DNA of 64,000 nt from Adiantum capillus-veneris (taxonomy: Eukaryota > Streptophyta > Polypodiopsida > Polypodiales > Pteridaceae): positions 64,664,003-64,728,002 of the forward strand of contig CM043957.1 of NCBI GenBank assembly GCA_014529385.2, given 5' to 3'. Every line of letters starts with the position of its first letter. Within the stretch, counting starts at the first letter, position 1. The position numbers and the translations under genes are program-made. Below are positions 23,351 through 34,824 of this stretch, in pieces. The notes beneath the pieces are model-generated. The model worked only from the letters and a program-made list of their open reading frames with translations, did not search any database and was not told where the DNA came from.

Positions 23351-23370
23351 TGGTGCCCCCACTGAGGAAC
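23351..23370 (+). other. Putative primer-binding site of Tat-like element
   Basis: TGGTGCCCCCACTGAGGAAC begins six bases after the LTR end and starts with TGG as expected for pairing with a tRNA CCA end. I cannot assign the tRNA from memory. Confidence 0.45.
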
Positions 23371-23900
23371 TTTCCTAATTGCCTTCTATTCTCCTCATGA
23401 ACAATAGAGTTGCACCATATGCTTTTCATTTTTCACAACGCATCAGAATAACATTTGTGTAGATCGCAATTTTTTTTACCAACAACGCATTGTTTTTATG
23501 TTTGGAGCAGAAAGACTTGGTGAAATCTCGGCATCTCCAAATCCCATCATTCTTCCATTCATTAATTATGATGATTCATTTGATGTCCATGTTTTTATTT
23601 TGTTTTGAGGCAGGGACAAGAGGCGCTTAGATAGCTATCCACTCAAAGGAAACTTTCTTCAAGAGAAAGAAAAAGGAGAACACATTGTCACATGAACCAA
23701 CGTGGAGCTGCTTCTCCTTTTACACCCATAGCTCGTCAATCTGTGCACATCATAATTGCTACAAAATTTAGATTTCAAGCAACCATTAGGAGAATTTTTG
23801 GACCCACTCGCCTTAATGAAATTAATGCCTCAATCAACCCTTTTATTTTGCCTATGATAAATTATGAACTAACACCTGATGTATATATTTTCATTTTGAT

Positions 23901-26900
23901 GTGATCACTCATCGTAGTCAAAACTTTGTGGTACACAAACCTCCTTGTATTGTAAAAATGTCAAGCACTTTTCCTACCTTTCATTCTAAAAATGGTGAGG
24001 ATGCACAAGAATTTCTGGATAATTTGGAGATGGCACACCTCATCTCTGGGAGAGATCAAGAAGAGGTAAATCTGCGTGCTTTTCCACTCGTTCTCAAAGG
24101 GGAGGCTAAGGCATGGTACGAGGCCTTACAACCTCAAAACAAAACCAATTGGGAGAGGCTACGTGCAATTTTTCTTGCCAAATTTGGGCAAGGAGATACT
24201 CCAGAGGGTCTTTGGAATTGTCTACTTCAACATAAACAGGTATTCCTTGAAGACTACCCATCTTATGAGGCCGTTTTCCTTAACCTATGGGATAGATGGG
24301 AGGCTACCTTACAAAACCAAGGTGGTGCACCAAACTTTCTAAAGAAAGATAGGTTCATGGCTGGCTTGTATCCAATTTTGAAGACCAAGGTAGAGTTAAA
24401 ATTCCCATCAACATTTGAGAAAGCACGTGAGGTGGCCATGGTCAAATTCAAGAAGTTAAATTTTCAAGCACATAGAACAAGGGACCTAAAGGAAGTCATT
24501 GAGAAGGATTCTTCACCAAGCATGGGAGCACAAGTTAGGGGCTCTCTTGCCCAAACTTCGCAAATAGGGGAAGGATCACAACAAGAGATCTTGCAAAGAT
24601 TAACTCAACAACTAGAGAGTCTCACCTTGAATCTAGTGCAGGGCCTACCCCAACAACGACAACCAAGAGAAGGGAATCGAAATCAACGACGTCAAGCACA
24701 AGAGTTGAGATGCTGGAATTGCAACGAAGTTGGTCATGGCATGTATAATTGCCCTCACCCTCGAAGGCTTCCAGGGGACATATACCCTCCTAGACCCCCT
24801 CCGCTCATGGTGCAGCAAGAGCATGCTCAAGCCCCACAAATTCTTCGTCGACCACCACCACCTCCAGTGGCAAACATCCCTCCTATCCCACCAGTGGAGG
24901 AAGAGAGGGGAGTAAATGTCATAAAGCTGGAAGAGGAGATAGAGGTGATCCCTATACATTTTGATGTTATGCCAGCAGAAAAGCGCACAAGAGCACACAA
25001 CAAGGATGAAGACACAAGGAATGAAGAGTCAGAACCTGCAAGGAAGGAGAGGAAGAAAAAGTCAAAGAAGGAGGAAGGAGGCAAGAAGCAAAGGTCAAGG
25101 CGAAGGGAGATCGGCATCAACGATTTTCCATTAGGAAAGAATATGGAACCCTACAACATCTTAGAAGATTTGCAAACTCAAAAGCCCAATATTTCTTGGC
25201 CTCAACTCCTACATCTATCACCCAAGGTGAGAAAGCACTGGTCCAAACTTGTAAGCACAAGACTCCCAAGAAAGAAAGAAAAGGTGACAGTAAAGGCATT
25301 GATTTCAAAGCCACAACAAGATGTGGAACCTATTGTAGATGCTTATGTAAGGGGTAGGAAGGTATCCAATGTGTATGTTGATGGTGGAGCACAAATGTGT
25401 GTGATCACGGAAAGAGCCATGAATAGACTAGGGCTTGAAATCACTAAATCCTCTAATTGTCAAGCTAGGCTGGCCAACAATGCAAGTGTGAAGTGCCTAG
25501 GGATCATCGAGAATGTAAAAGTTTCTGTATGTGATATAGATGCACGTGTGGACATGTATGTTATGCCAGCCAAGGGGGAGGGCTATCCCATCATCCTAGG
25601 GAGGCCTTGGCTCATTGCTGTGAATGCAGATCAAAAATGGGGACGAGGACAATTGATTCTCAAAAAGGGGCAACATGTAGTATACGATTGGCATGAAGGA
25701 AAGCAGCTCGACATCAACTATGAGACCACGGCTGATGAAGAAAGTGAAGAGAGTTTTGGCTCAAGCGACGAGGAAGGTTCAACCACTACATCCAATAGCG
25801 AAGAAGAATCATCTTTGGAGGTAATGGGAATCATCTTCAACACATCAAAAACTCCATCAATAGAGGTTGACCCAACAAAGGAGCAAACAAAGGATGACAA
25901 AGGTGACCACAAGCACTTTGAAGACTTTGAGAGGATGCTTGCAAAAGATCTTACCCCTGAGGAGAAGCGGTCCTACATCGATATGCTCAAGAGGTATCCC
26001 AATTTTTTTATCACTGATTACTCACATATTAGAGGTGTGGATGTTATAGAGCATGGCATAGAATTAAAACCAGGTACTAAACCTGTGGCTCAAAAGCTAA
26101 GGCGCCTAGGAAAAATACAACAAGAGGCACTTTTGACAGAGGTTAACCGACTCCTCAAAGCTGGTTTCATTTACCTTGTGTCTAACTCTGAGTGGGTGTC
26201 CCCAATTGTAGTAACCCCTAAAAAGAACGGAAAATGGAGGGTCTGTGTTGACTACAAACCGCTCAATGCTGCAACAAAGAGGGATCATTTTCCTCTTCCT
26301 TTCCAAGATGAAATCTTAAACGAAGTAGACGGCTATGAATGTTACACAGTGTGTGATGGGTATTTAGGGTATTTTCAAATCAGAATAGCAGAAGAAGATC
26401 AGTTAAAAACCACTTTCATCACACCTTGGGGTTGCTTTGCCTATAGAGTGATGCCATTTGGGCTCGCAAATGCTCCTAGTACCTTTATAAGGTTTACAAC
26501 TCTTGTCTTTCAGCCCTTCTTTGGAAAGTCAATTAGGGTTTTTATGGATGACTTCTGTATCTATAGTAGCCAAAGACTGCATTGCCAAAAATTTGAGGAG
26601 GGGCTTAGGAGGCTTCATCAATTTGGGGGACAGCTTACCCCTGAGAAGTGTCACATTGCAGAGTCACAAGTGGTATTGCTAGGTCATGTGGTTTCTTTGC
26701 AAGGAATTCAAGTGGATCCATCAAAAGTAAATGCTCTCTTGTCACTACAACCACCAACGACAACCAAGGAGCTCATGACTTTCAACCACAAAGTAAGGTA
26801 CATGTCTCGTTTCATTCACCTTCTAGCGGAAGCTATTGCACCTTTGCACAAGCTAGCAAACAAACCCACATTTGAATGGAGAGAGGAACACGAATTATGC

Positions 26901-28915
26901 TTTACTGAAGTAAAGGGTATTCTCAACTCTCTTCCAACAATAATGCCACCAAATCCAAAGGATACATATTACATCACGCCAAGTGTAGGAATGGAGGCCA
27001 TCGGTGTAGTTCTCATGCAAAAAGACCCAAAAACATGCTACATGAGGCCAGTATACTTTGCAAGCAAAGTCATGACCGCTGCACAGAAGGGCTACACCAA
27101 TATGGAGAAGGTGGTATTCACAATTATGTTTGCGGTAAGAAAGTTCCGATCATATCTCTTACCTGCACCATTTGTCATTCTCACCATGGAAAACAATTTA
27201 CCATATGTTGTGCAACACATGAGCCTCTCATCTAGGATAGCCAAATGGGTTCTAGAACTTCAAGAGTTTGAATACACTTTTCTTGTGGAAGATAGCACAA
27301 GGGCAGGTCTTGCAGACATTCTCACATACAAAGTGAGAGAAAGGAAAGAGTCACCAAAGGCAGGAGACAAAGCTACACCACAAAATAATGAGGAGGAGAT
27401 GGACAATGCACACATTTTGTGCTTTGATGGAGCTTACCGACGACAACACGATCAGGCAGCAGGGGGGGTTCTCATTCTAAGTCCACAAAGGGAAGTTCTT
27501 GTTAAGAAAGGTATCACCTTGGAAAATGTTCATTCTTATAATGAGGCTGAGTATGTCACCTTAAAGTTGGGGCTTGAAGAATGCAGAAAACTTGGCATCG
27601 AAAGACTTATAATAAGAGGTGATTCCTTACTAGTTATTAGGCAAATCCAAGGGATATGGAAGTGCAAGAACCCTACTCTAGTGGAGTGGCTTAGACAGGT
27701 GAAGGCTTTGATAAAGAACTTTGAAGCTACACAGGTACAGCATGTTGTGAGAACCCTCAACAAGGAAGCAGATTATCTCGCCAATGAGAAACTTCAGATC
27801 ATGGTGGGAGGTGTGAAGCCCTACGAACCAAAGTACCAAGGCCAAGAGGAATTGAAGGACATCATATTTTTCCTCCAAACTGGTGAGTGCCCTAAACACT
27901 TGGATAAAGTGCACAGGCATAGGTTGGTAAAAAAGGCAACTCCTTACCAACTCATAGGAGATGATCTGTATCATAAAGGGAAATATTTGGTGCTAAGAAG
28001 GGTGCCCTCTGTTCAAGAAATAGAGAGAATCCTCTTTTCATGCCATGATGATGTCTGTGGGGGTCATTTTTCTCATGATATTACAAACAGGAAGATTTTG
28101 CAAGCAGGGTTTGTTTGGCCAAGTCTACACCGTGATGTCCAACATTGGTGTAAGTCATGCAAAGATTGTCAGATTGCTGGAAATCGACGACTCACTTACG
28201 AACCTCGAGTTCCAATAATTTCGTATGGTCCTTTTGAGAAGTGGGGTGTGGATGCAATAGGCCCCTTACCTCGCACATCTACCGGGAAGGTCTTCATCAT
28301 TGTGGGAGTAGATTACATGACACGATGGGCGGAGGCAGCAAGTACAACACGAATTACAGTCGAGGAGGTATCAAAATTTATCTTTGATCACATATGCAGT
28401 AGATTCGGCACACCATTAGAGATTTTGTCAGATCGTGGTCCAGGGTTTAGAGCAGAGCTCCTAGATAATATTTTGACAAAGTTAAAAGTCAAACATTTGC
28501 ATTCTACACCGTACTACCCTCAGTGCAATGGGTTGGTTGAAAAGGTGAATGGAATGATATGTAAAATCATTTCTAAGCAGGTTGCAGATCGACCAAACGA
28601 CTGGGATCGTCATTTGACCGCAGCTCTATGGGCATACAGAACATCTTTCAAGGTATCCACTCAATTCACTCCTTTCCATTTGGTATATGGACAGGAGGCA
28701 CTCCTTCCTATTGAGGTGGAGATTGCAAGCCTACGCATTCTCTCACGGGGAGCAAAGAGGCCAAAAGAAGCTTTGCAGGAAAGAATTTTAGATCTTCAAC
28801 GACTTGAGCTTGACAGAGAAGAGTCCATCGACTATTACATTGCCCAAGCCACAAGCCAAAGGGACAAAATCAACAAGAAGCTCAAGGGGAAAGGATTGAA
28901 GGAAGGTATTGAGGC
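23901..28915 (+). CDS. Tat-like Gag-Pol polyprotein (open over about 1,670 native codons)
   Basis: The frame runs to 29063 (1,720 codons), but the last 50 or so lie in the inner insertion. Domains: gag (FPTFHSKNGEDAQEFLDNLE, then KGEAKAWYEAL, about 20-215); CCHC knuckle (CWNCNEVGHGMYNC, about 270-283); long basic linker; retropepsin (VYVDGGAQMCVI, about 490, DGG in place of DTG/DSG); RT (RVCVDYKPLNAATKRDHFPLP, MPFGLANAPSTF, catalytic VFMDDFCIYS near 880); a first RNase H lacking a clear first Asp (near 1020); a second, archaeal-type RNase H with D-E-D-D residues visible (CFDGAYRR, YNEAEYV, IRGDSLLV, NKEADYL; 1170-1300); integrase with HHCC and DDE (GVDAIGPLP, LSDRGPGF, GLVEKVNG; 1380-1570). 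First in-frame ATG used. Confidence 0.9.
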
Positions 28916-29168
28916 GGTCCGGTGCGGGCAACAAGAAGAGAAACCTCTAGACACCCTTCAAGGCTCCCGTGCTGCTCAATGGGGCTGGGGCACAACACAA
29001 CACAACCCAAAACAACAAACCCCCAGCCAAATCCCAACTACACAAGGGGCACCACCTAGTTAAAGAGCGAACTAGGACGCAAAAGAGGAGAATCGTTAGA
29101 GCAACCCACAAACAAGCAAGGAATTTACACTAACCCTAACACCAATGGAACACTCTCACACACTAACA

Positions 29169-29204
<36 letters not shown>

Positions 29205-31585
29205 GAGAGAGATGGTGCTCGGGCTGCTTTGAAGTGTATCGTTAATGATCAAGCAAACATAAATATATATATGTAAGAAAGGGAGAGAGGGGGGAAGGGG
29301 GTGCTTGTTGCACTAATGCCTTCTTACAAATCTGTCATGACAAATCAAAGTGAGATTAGTATTTGTTCAACATAGCTTGCGTAAATTTCACCACAACACA
29401 TCACAAGAAAAGCCACCCCAATCACTGTCTTAAGGCCAGGGGAGTCCTCTCCACCCTGTCGCCCTCTTATAGTATGTGGGATTTATGGCTAGATTGATGA
29501 CAACACCAGAGACAAGCTATCAAGAACTTAACAAAAAAACACCAAGATACTTACGCATCATTGTTGCCCATTACTTCACGTTGGAAGGGAGACAAAGTAT
29601 CCAAGCTTAGTCCAAATCCACCCTCCTTGATTCAACAAATGTTGGGCTTACACTAGTAGGAGAAATGATAGATTTCCTACTCTCAATTGAATGATCACTC
29701 TCTCTCTTACAATGGCATAGAGTTCCCTTGCTAATCCCCTATTACAACACATGCACATGCATAAGACAATGAGCTTCCACTCAAGAGCTCCTTCTAGAGA
29801 AGTTGAGTTTGGCTTCTCAAGCTATAGCATAGTGCTCTTGCTTATGGCTCCCCCCTTTTTGTGCTAGCTACACCCTCCTTTTATAGCAATTTTGAAGGCT
29901 AGGGTTACTCCTCTAACCATGGTTGGGTTAGATTTTCAACAATTTATCTAATTTCTTTTGCTTGGAATTATCAAGAAGTTGGTGGGGAAAGAGAGAGGAG
30001 AGAAATGGAGGTGATAGGACTTTTCATAGTGGGTTAGTGTTAGTAGAGTTAGTATTAATTTACAAATGGAATTGGATATTTACAATGGGAGTATCCATGT
30101 AGGATACAAATAAGGAAGAAAAACTCTTAAGAGGTAAGAAAAGGTGGATTTCTTACAAGGTTGATGCTCCAAGTGTCTTGAGTAGGGCCAATTTTGACGC
30201 TTGTTGACGGTCCACTAGCTTTGCCGGTACATTTTTTCTCCACTCTTGACCTTCCTTGAGAGACAAGATAATTGAAGCTGAGTAATCAACCACCATGATG
30301 CTGTCTTTTAAGAGAAGAGGCTGAATTTTGTGGTTTTTTTGATAGATATGGGTAAATTGGAGGAGGAAAAATGAGACTAGGTGGTCAATTTTGGAATGGA
30401 ATTGTGTGTGGGAGGTATGAGTTCACCATGGTTTCTCTTATTCTTCAAGGTTGAGGAGAAGGTGAGTAGGGTGCAGAGAGGAGGGGTGAGAGAGGTGGGG
30501 ATGATGAGTGGAGAAGTGTGTGTGAAAGAGGAAAATGATAAAGTGGAAGAGAGAGTGTGGCTGCATAACATGGGAAAATTGGGGTCCACTAATAAAATCA
30601 TAGCTCACAGCTCGTAGCTCAAAAAAATATGAAAAAATTTGAGGCAAAAGTTCAGCCCACAAGCTACAACTTTTGTTTGTATCACCTTTTCAAATTCGGA
30701 GAGCAAGTGAACTTTAAAAATTCAGCAAAACCGACCGTTTTTTTCCACTGCACAAGGTCCTTGTGGGGTCCTTCTTTGGATGATTCTTTTGAATACCTCC
30801 AAGAGTGAGCCCTCCATAGTGCATGTATGCATGCCACCTACCCTTGACCTTATTTGGTAGGTCTATAATTGAAGATATTGTTGAGATCATGATATAAGTG
30901 AATAGTACAACTAAGAAATTCAAATATTGAGGGGTCTAAAAAATATGTACATGTCAAATATAAATAATATAAGTGGAAAAAATATAAAGGGGTCAAAAAA
31001 AATCTCTCTCATTATGAGGCTACCATAAAAAGATAAATATTTTTGGTGTTCTAATTTTTTAGAAAAAAAAAACAAAATAGATGTAGGAAGGGAAAAATCA
31101 CAATAGTGACAAAATATAGACATAAATAAAACTAGTTTTTTTTGGATTTTTGTTGGGGTGGAGTTACACCAAATATAAGAGAAGCTTACATGAAAATATT
31201 TCTATATGGAATAAAGAGTATGAAAAATGGTAAGAAAAATTGTGGTAATGGTGAGGCAATGTACAGAGCATAAATAACACACACCTAGGTAGAAATATTT
31301 AAATAAATACCAAAATAATTATGAAAAAATCTTTTATTTAGGCCCTATATACAAAGAAATATTTACATACGCATGGGCCATAATATACTTATATTTTTTA
31401 TTTTTTTGGCTCAACTAGCCCAATGGCTAGCTAATTGAGGGTTTTTTATTTCAGTAAGGAGATATGGGAAAAGTCCCGTGACTCACGCACGCCTATGTAC
31501 AGTGAAATGGTAGGGATAGCCACAGTGTTTGGGTGATTTTGGTAGGGTGAGGTAACTCACTGTGGCAATTACAAAGAGCCGAAAA
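28913..31585. mobile_element. Unclassified 2.6-2.7-kb insertion near the end of Tat-like pol
   Basis: The integrase C-terminal region is broken after KGKGLKEG (about 28913) and resumes with VLRYDNRLDTRLDKKFL (about 31601), so about 2.67 kb is foreign. The ends may be TGAGGCGG at about 28910 and GGCTATCA at about 31590, next to GTAT on both sides; this is a weak match. The inside has a GA microsatellite (29172-29201), no transposase, no LTR pair I could see, and only short frames (such as 30381-30617) without known domains. It may be a non-autonomous DNA element or a retroelement derivative. Confidence 0.55.
29172..29201. repeat. (GA)n microsatellite
   Basis: About 30 bp of near-perfect GA repeat within the inner insertion, followed by a second short GA run. 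Confidence 0.9.
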
Positions 31586-31960
31586 ACGGCTATCAGTATG
31601 TTGGTTCTTCGCTATGATAACCGACTTGATACTAGACTTGACAAAAAGTTTTTGCAAAGATGGGAGGGACCTTTCATGATAAAAACAAAGTTTGGGAATG
31701 GTAGTTACAGATTAGCAGATTTATCAGGAAAACTCCACAAGACCAGAGTCAATGGATGGAGATTAAAGCCCTACTTTCAACGTATCAATCCGTTGATAGG
31801 AAGTCATCTACCTACATCGTCTAAGCTCCAAATTGGCATGGCTCCCTTCGGCTTGGCAAATGCTCCACCTATTTTTAAAGCTTTGATGTGCAAAGAAGAA
31901 CCAGCCTTGGAATCTCAACATACCCAAGGCAACCCTCCCATCTCCAATTTATGGGATTGA
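31586..31960 (+). pseudogene. Integrase C-terminal part of the Tat-like element
   Basis: LRYDNRLDTRLDKKFLQRWEGPF and GNGSYRLADLSGKLHKTRVNGWRLKPYF form the C-terminal beta-barrel (GPF/Y-type) of a Tat-like integrase, cut from the main frame by the inner insertion. After this comes an unexpected block GMAPFGLANAPPIF (about 31836-31877), which looks like the RT motif MPFGL.NAP, then a stop at about 31960. Its presence downstream of integrase is odd. Confidence 0.8.
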
Positions 31961-32022
31961 GGTAATGAAAAGCAGGTCTAATGGAGTAAAAGAGTGTATA
32001 TCGCTCCTCCTTTTTTCAGAAC

Positions 32023-32158
32023 AATAAGAAAAAAAGAAAAAAAAAAGAAAAAAAAAAGAAAGAAAAGAAAAAAAGAAAAAAAAAGAAGAAGAAAAAAAAA
32101 AACTCTTTTGTTTCATCTAGGAGCATGAATGATCCTAAATGAAGGGGGAGGGCTAATA
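32023..32158 (+). other. A-rich tract and polypurine tract before the Tat-like 3' LTR
   Basis: An AAAAAG-rich run at 32023-32101 is followed by ATGAAGGGGGAGGGCTAATA (32139-32158), whose purine core GAAGGGGGAGGG is the likely plus-strand primer. Confidence 0.75.
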
Positions 32159-33959
32159 TGAGTAGCGTTAAATGGTAACCTTGCATTTGCACTACATTTC
32201 TACTTAAATGTATATATTTTTTATCAAAGTTTTAACCTAGTGTTCATTCTCTCTTTCCGTAATAGCCTTTTTCCATACAAACACCTTACCCTTCTCAGAA
32301 CTTTATGCATTTACATCATATTTCTCTCTTCATGCTAAATGTAAATAGTAAACTTAATTCTACTCTCCTAGTTTTTTACTGCACATTCTTTTAACTAATT
32401 ATCTTTACTAATTTAAATAGCTATCTACATCCCATAATTTGTAAATAAATAATTTATGGGCACTTATCTTACCTATCTTCTCTCAAGGGTAGGTTTAACC
32501 TTGTAGGCCTTCCCTTCCCCACCACTATGTGACCCAAGTCTTGGATCATTTACTTGTGTTGGTCAAAAAATCTTAAATATAATGTATATCCTCAATAAAT
32601 CAAACTTTATTGGAGCCTACCTCATTTGTTTAAGGTGGATTCCCTTTTGAAAAAAGCATGCTACACCTTGGATGCATGCTAAAGGGCCCCCTACAAGGAG
32701 ACTTGGTTCAAAAGGTGTTTTGGATGCATCTTGAACGCCTTACCTCGTGGGTATACTTGAGGAACACTCCAAAATCAGCTTAAACACTTTGAGAAGGTCA
32801 ACTTTGCCTTTTACAGCACCCAATTCTGAGTTACAGGCTGAAAGTTATGGTGAAAACAAGGTGCTGCGGACACTGTTACTGCAGGTCAAAGTTACAATCA
32901 GGTAAACCACAAAGGTGAAAAGTTTTCTTGACTTCTCCAGCATTCTAAAATACCAATGGGGAGTTAAAAACCACTTGCATGTGGAGGGGTCGGCTCAAGA
33001 TGCTTCCAGAGACACAACAAACAGGATGGGGACACTCTGCAGGAGCCACTGGAGGGACATCATGGTGGGGCCCACATACATTATCAACCCTTATGGAGCC
33101 TCCACGACCTAAAAGGATAATTTTAATGAAAAAATAAGTCCCTTATTTGCATAATTGAAGGAAAGGGAACCTAACTATGGTTAATTTCCTACCCTAGTCA
33201 AGTTTAACCTAACCCAAGGTCTTGTACAGCTATAAAAAGGCCCTTTGGCAAGCACAAAAATACACACACCTACTCCATTGCTGCAAATAAGCTCCTCTAA
33301 GGTTAGGAAAGCCCTAATCTCTCTCTCCTCTTGTCTCCCTATCCATTTCCTAAGCTCGCTATCATAAGCGGCACCATAGAGAGAGCATCAATATGCTATT
33401 GCTACCATTCTCTTATCATAATCATCCCTAAATAAGGATTGTAGATTCTATATGAGAGCAAGGATATCAAGTTCAATGATCTATCTCATGGTTTGATCAA
33501 CAAATTGTTGCAATTGGGGTGTCGTCGTCACACTTTTGCTCTAAACGTATGTGAAATTGGTAAGCTTATCTTGGCAGCTTCTCATATTTTGTGCTCATTG
33601 GGTTGCTTGTTTGTTGAGAAAGTTTTTTGTGCACCATGATGTCTATTTGCTTGGATTCTCTCCTATGTTGTGTGTAAGTAAGTCTTGGGGCTGCATAGAT
33701 GGAGAAGAGCTCTCTATGCATGCCGCCTTATGTGTGTAAGTAGTCTCTTCTTTTGGGAAAGGAAAGGAGTTGTCAAGTATTTGTGCATTATGGTGTTTTG
33801 AGTTTTGAGGTTTTGTGCTTGCTTTTCTTAGAAGTATATGAGCACTAATATGGTGAAGGTCAATCTTTGCATGTGAGTTTGTGCAGTGTTCAAAGGGATT
33901 GCTTAAGGAGTGTGTGTTGAATGGTTGAAGGGCATTTTGTGTTGAAGCACATAAGGAAG

Positions 33960-34020
<61 letters not shown>

Positions 34021-34159
34021 GTATATGGTTTGTTTTGGTTTCCTTCTTTCTCCATAAAAGAGGGTGGTGCCCCTAAGAAATATGCATGTGTAGGGTCTCA
34101 CGGAGTGGTTGTCTGGTGGGAGCCTTGAGTTGAGCCCCATCTCAAAAAATCCGCTCTCA
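32159..34159 (+). repeat. 3' LTR of Tat-like element
   Basis: 2,001 bp, TGAGTAGCG to CCGCTCTCA, near-identical to the 5' LTR apart from scattered substitutions, two small deletions and a shorter GT run (33966-34019). Confidence 0.93.
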
Positions 34160-34824
34160 ATAGTGATCCTATTTAGTGCTCTATAGTCGACACACATACG
34201 ATATGTGCCGTCTTTCTTTTGCACTAATAGCACAGGTGAGCAAAATGGAGATGAGCTAGGCCTAACCATGCCCTTCTCAACTAACTCATGCACTTGCCGC
34301 ATAATCTCCTCTTGTTGAGCTTGAGAAACTCTATAAGGAGGTTTATTAGGCGGTGAACTTCCTAGAAGAAGTTCAATTGCATGGTCATCATTACCTCGTT
34401 TAGGAGGTAGCTCACAAGGGATGTCGTCAATAAAAACATCTTGAAACCCCTTGAGAAAATTGGATAACTCTAATTCCTTTTGGTTGCTTTTATTTTCTTT
34501 TGCTAAAGCATTAGGTTCATTTTGAGAATCTTTAACAAAAATCATGTACACGGAAATAGAGCTCTTTATTAACTTGTTGAAAGCTGGTGTATGTACAATG
34601 TGGATGGTGTTACCCATTTCCTTAGCATCTATATACATGTCTTTTTCCCTGAACTTAAAGGAGATTCTCCTTTCAGGAAATTTAACATCGGTAGCCAAGC
34701 GGTCAAACCATGGTGCCCCTAGGATTACATCCTCATGCTTGAGAGGAGAGATAAATAAGTCCTCTTTGTCCACATAGCCTTGGACATGAAGCCTCAATTT
34801 CCTAATTAAGGGAGTGACTGAAGC
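34160..34824 (-). pseudogene. Chromovirus protease end and RT N-terminal part
   Basis: In the frame at 33643-34797, only the part above 34159 belongs to the chromovirus: LRLHVQGYVDKEDLF, VILGAPWFDRL, then RT start (YRVSQAQQEEIMRQVHELVEKG, RPSSSPFCSPVLLVQKKDG, RMCVDYRALNRITI). The frame then runs into the nested LTR, including a (TH)n stretch from the GT microsatellite that is not native. It is in frame with gag upstream, separated by a single TAA at 34825-34827. Confidence 0.92.

Larger units (their letters stand above)
21295..34159 (+). mobile_element. Tat-like Ty3/gypsy element (dual RNase H), nested in the chromovirus
   Basis: Plus-strand order: 5' LTR 21295-23344, putative primer site, gag-pol ORF 23901 onward, A-rich tract, polypurine tract, 3' LTR 32159-34159. 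A second, archaeal-type RNase H between the first RNase H and integrase marks the Tat/Ogre-like plant branch. It sits inside the chromovirus RT; the flanks carry a 4-5-bp duplication (ATAG or ATAGT at 21291 and 34160; the overlap with TGAG at the LTR edge leaves one base undecided). LTRs begin TGAG and end CTCA. It is itself split by an insertion near 28.9-31.6 kb. Confidence 0.92.

Noticed and set aside
28916-29063. Last 50 residues of the 1,720-codon frame as part of integrase
   Set aside because: They come from the inner insertion; the true integrase end is at 31.6-31.9 kb.
33643-34159. C-terminal part of the 384-codon minus frame as native chromovirus protein
   Set aside because: This half lies in the Tat-like 3' LTR; homology to RT stops exactly at the insertion point.
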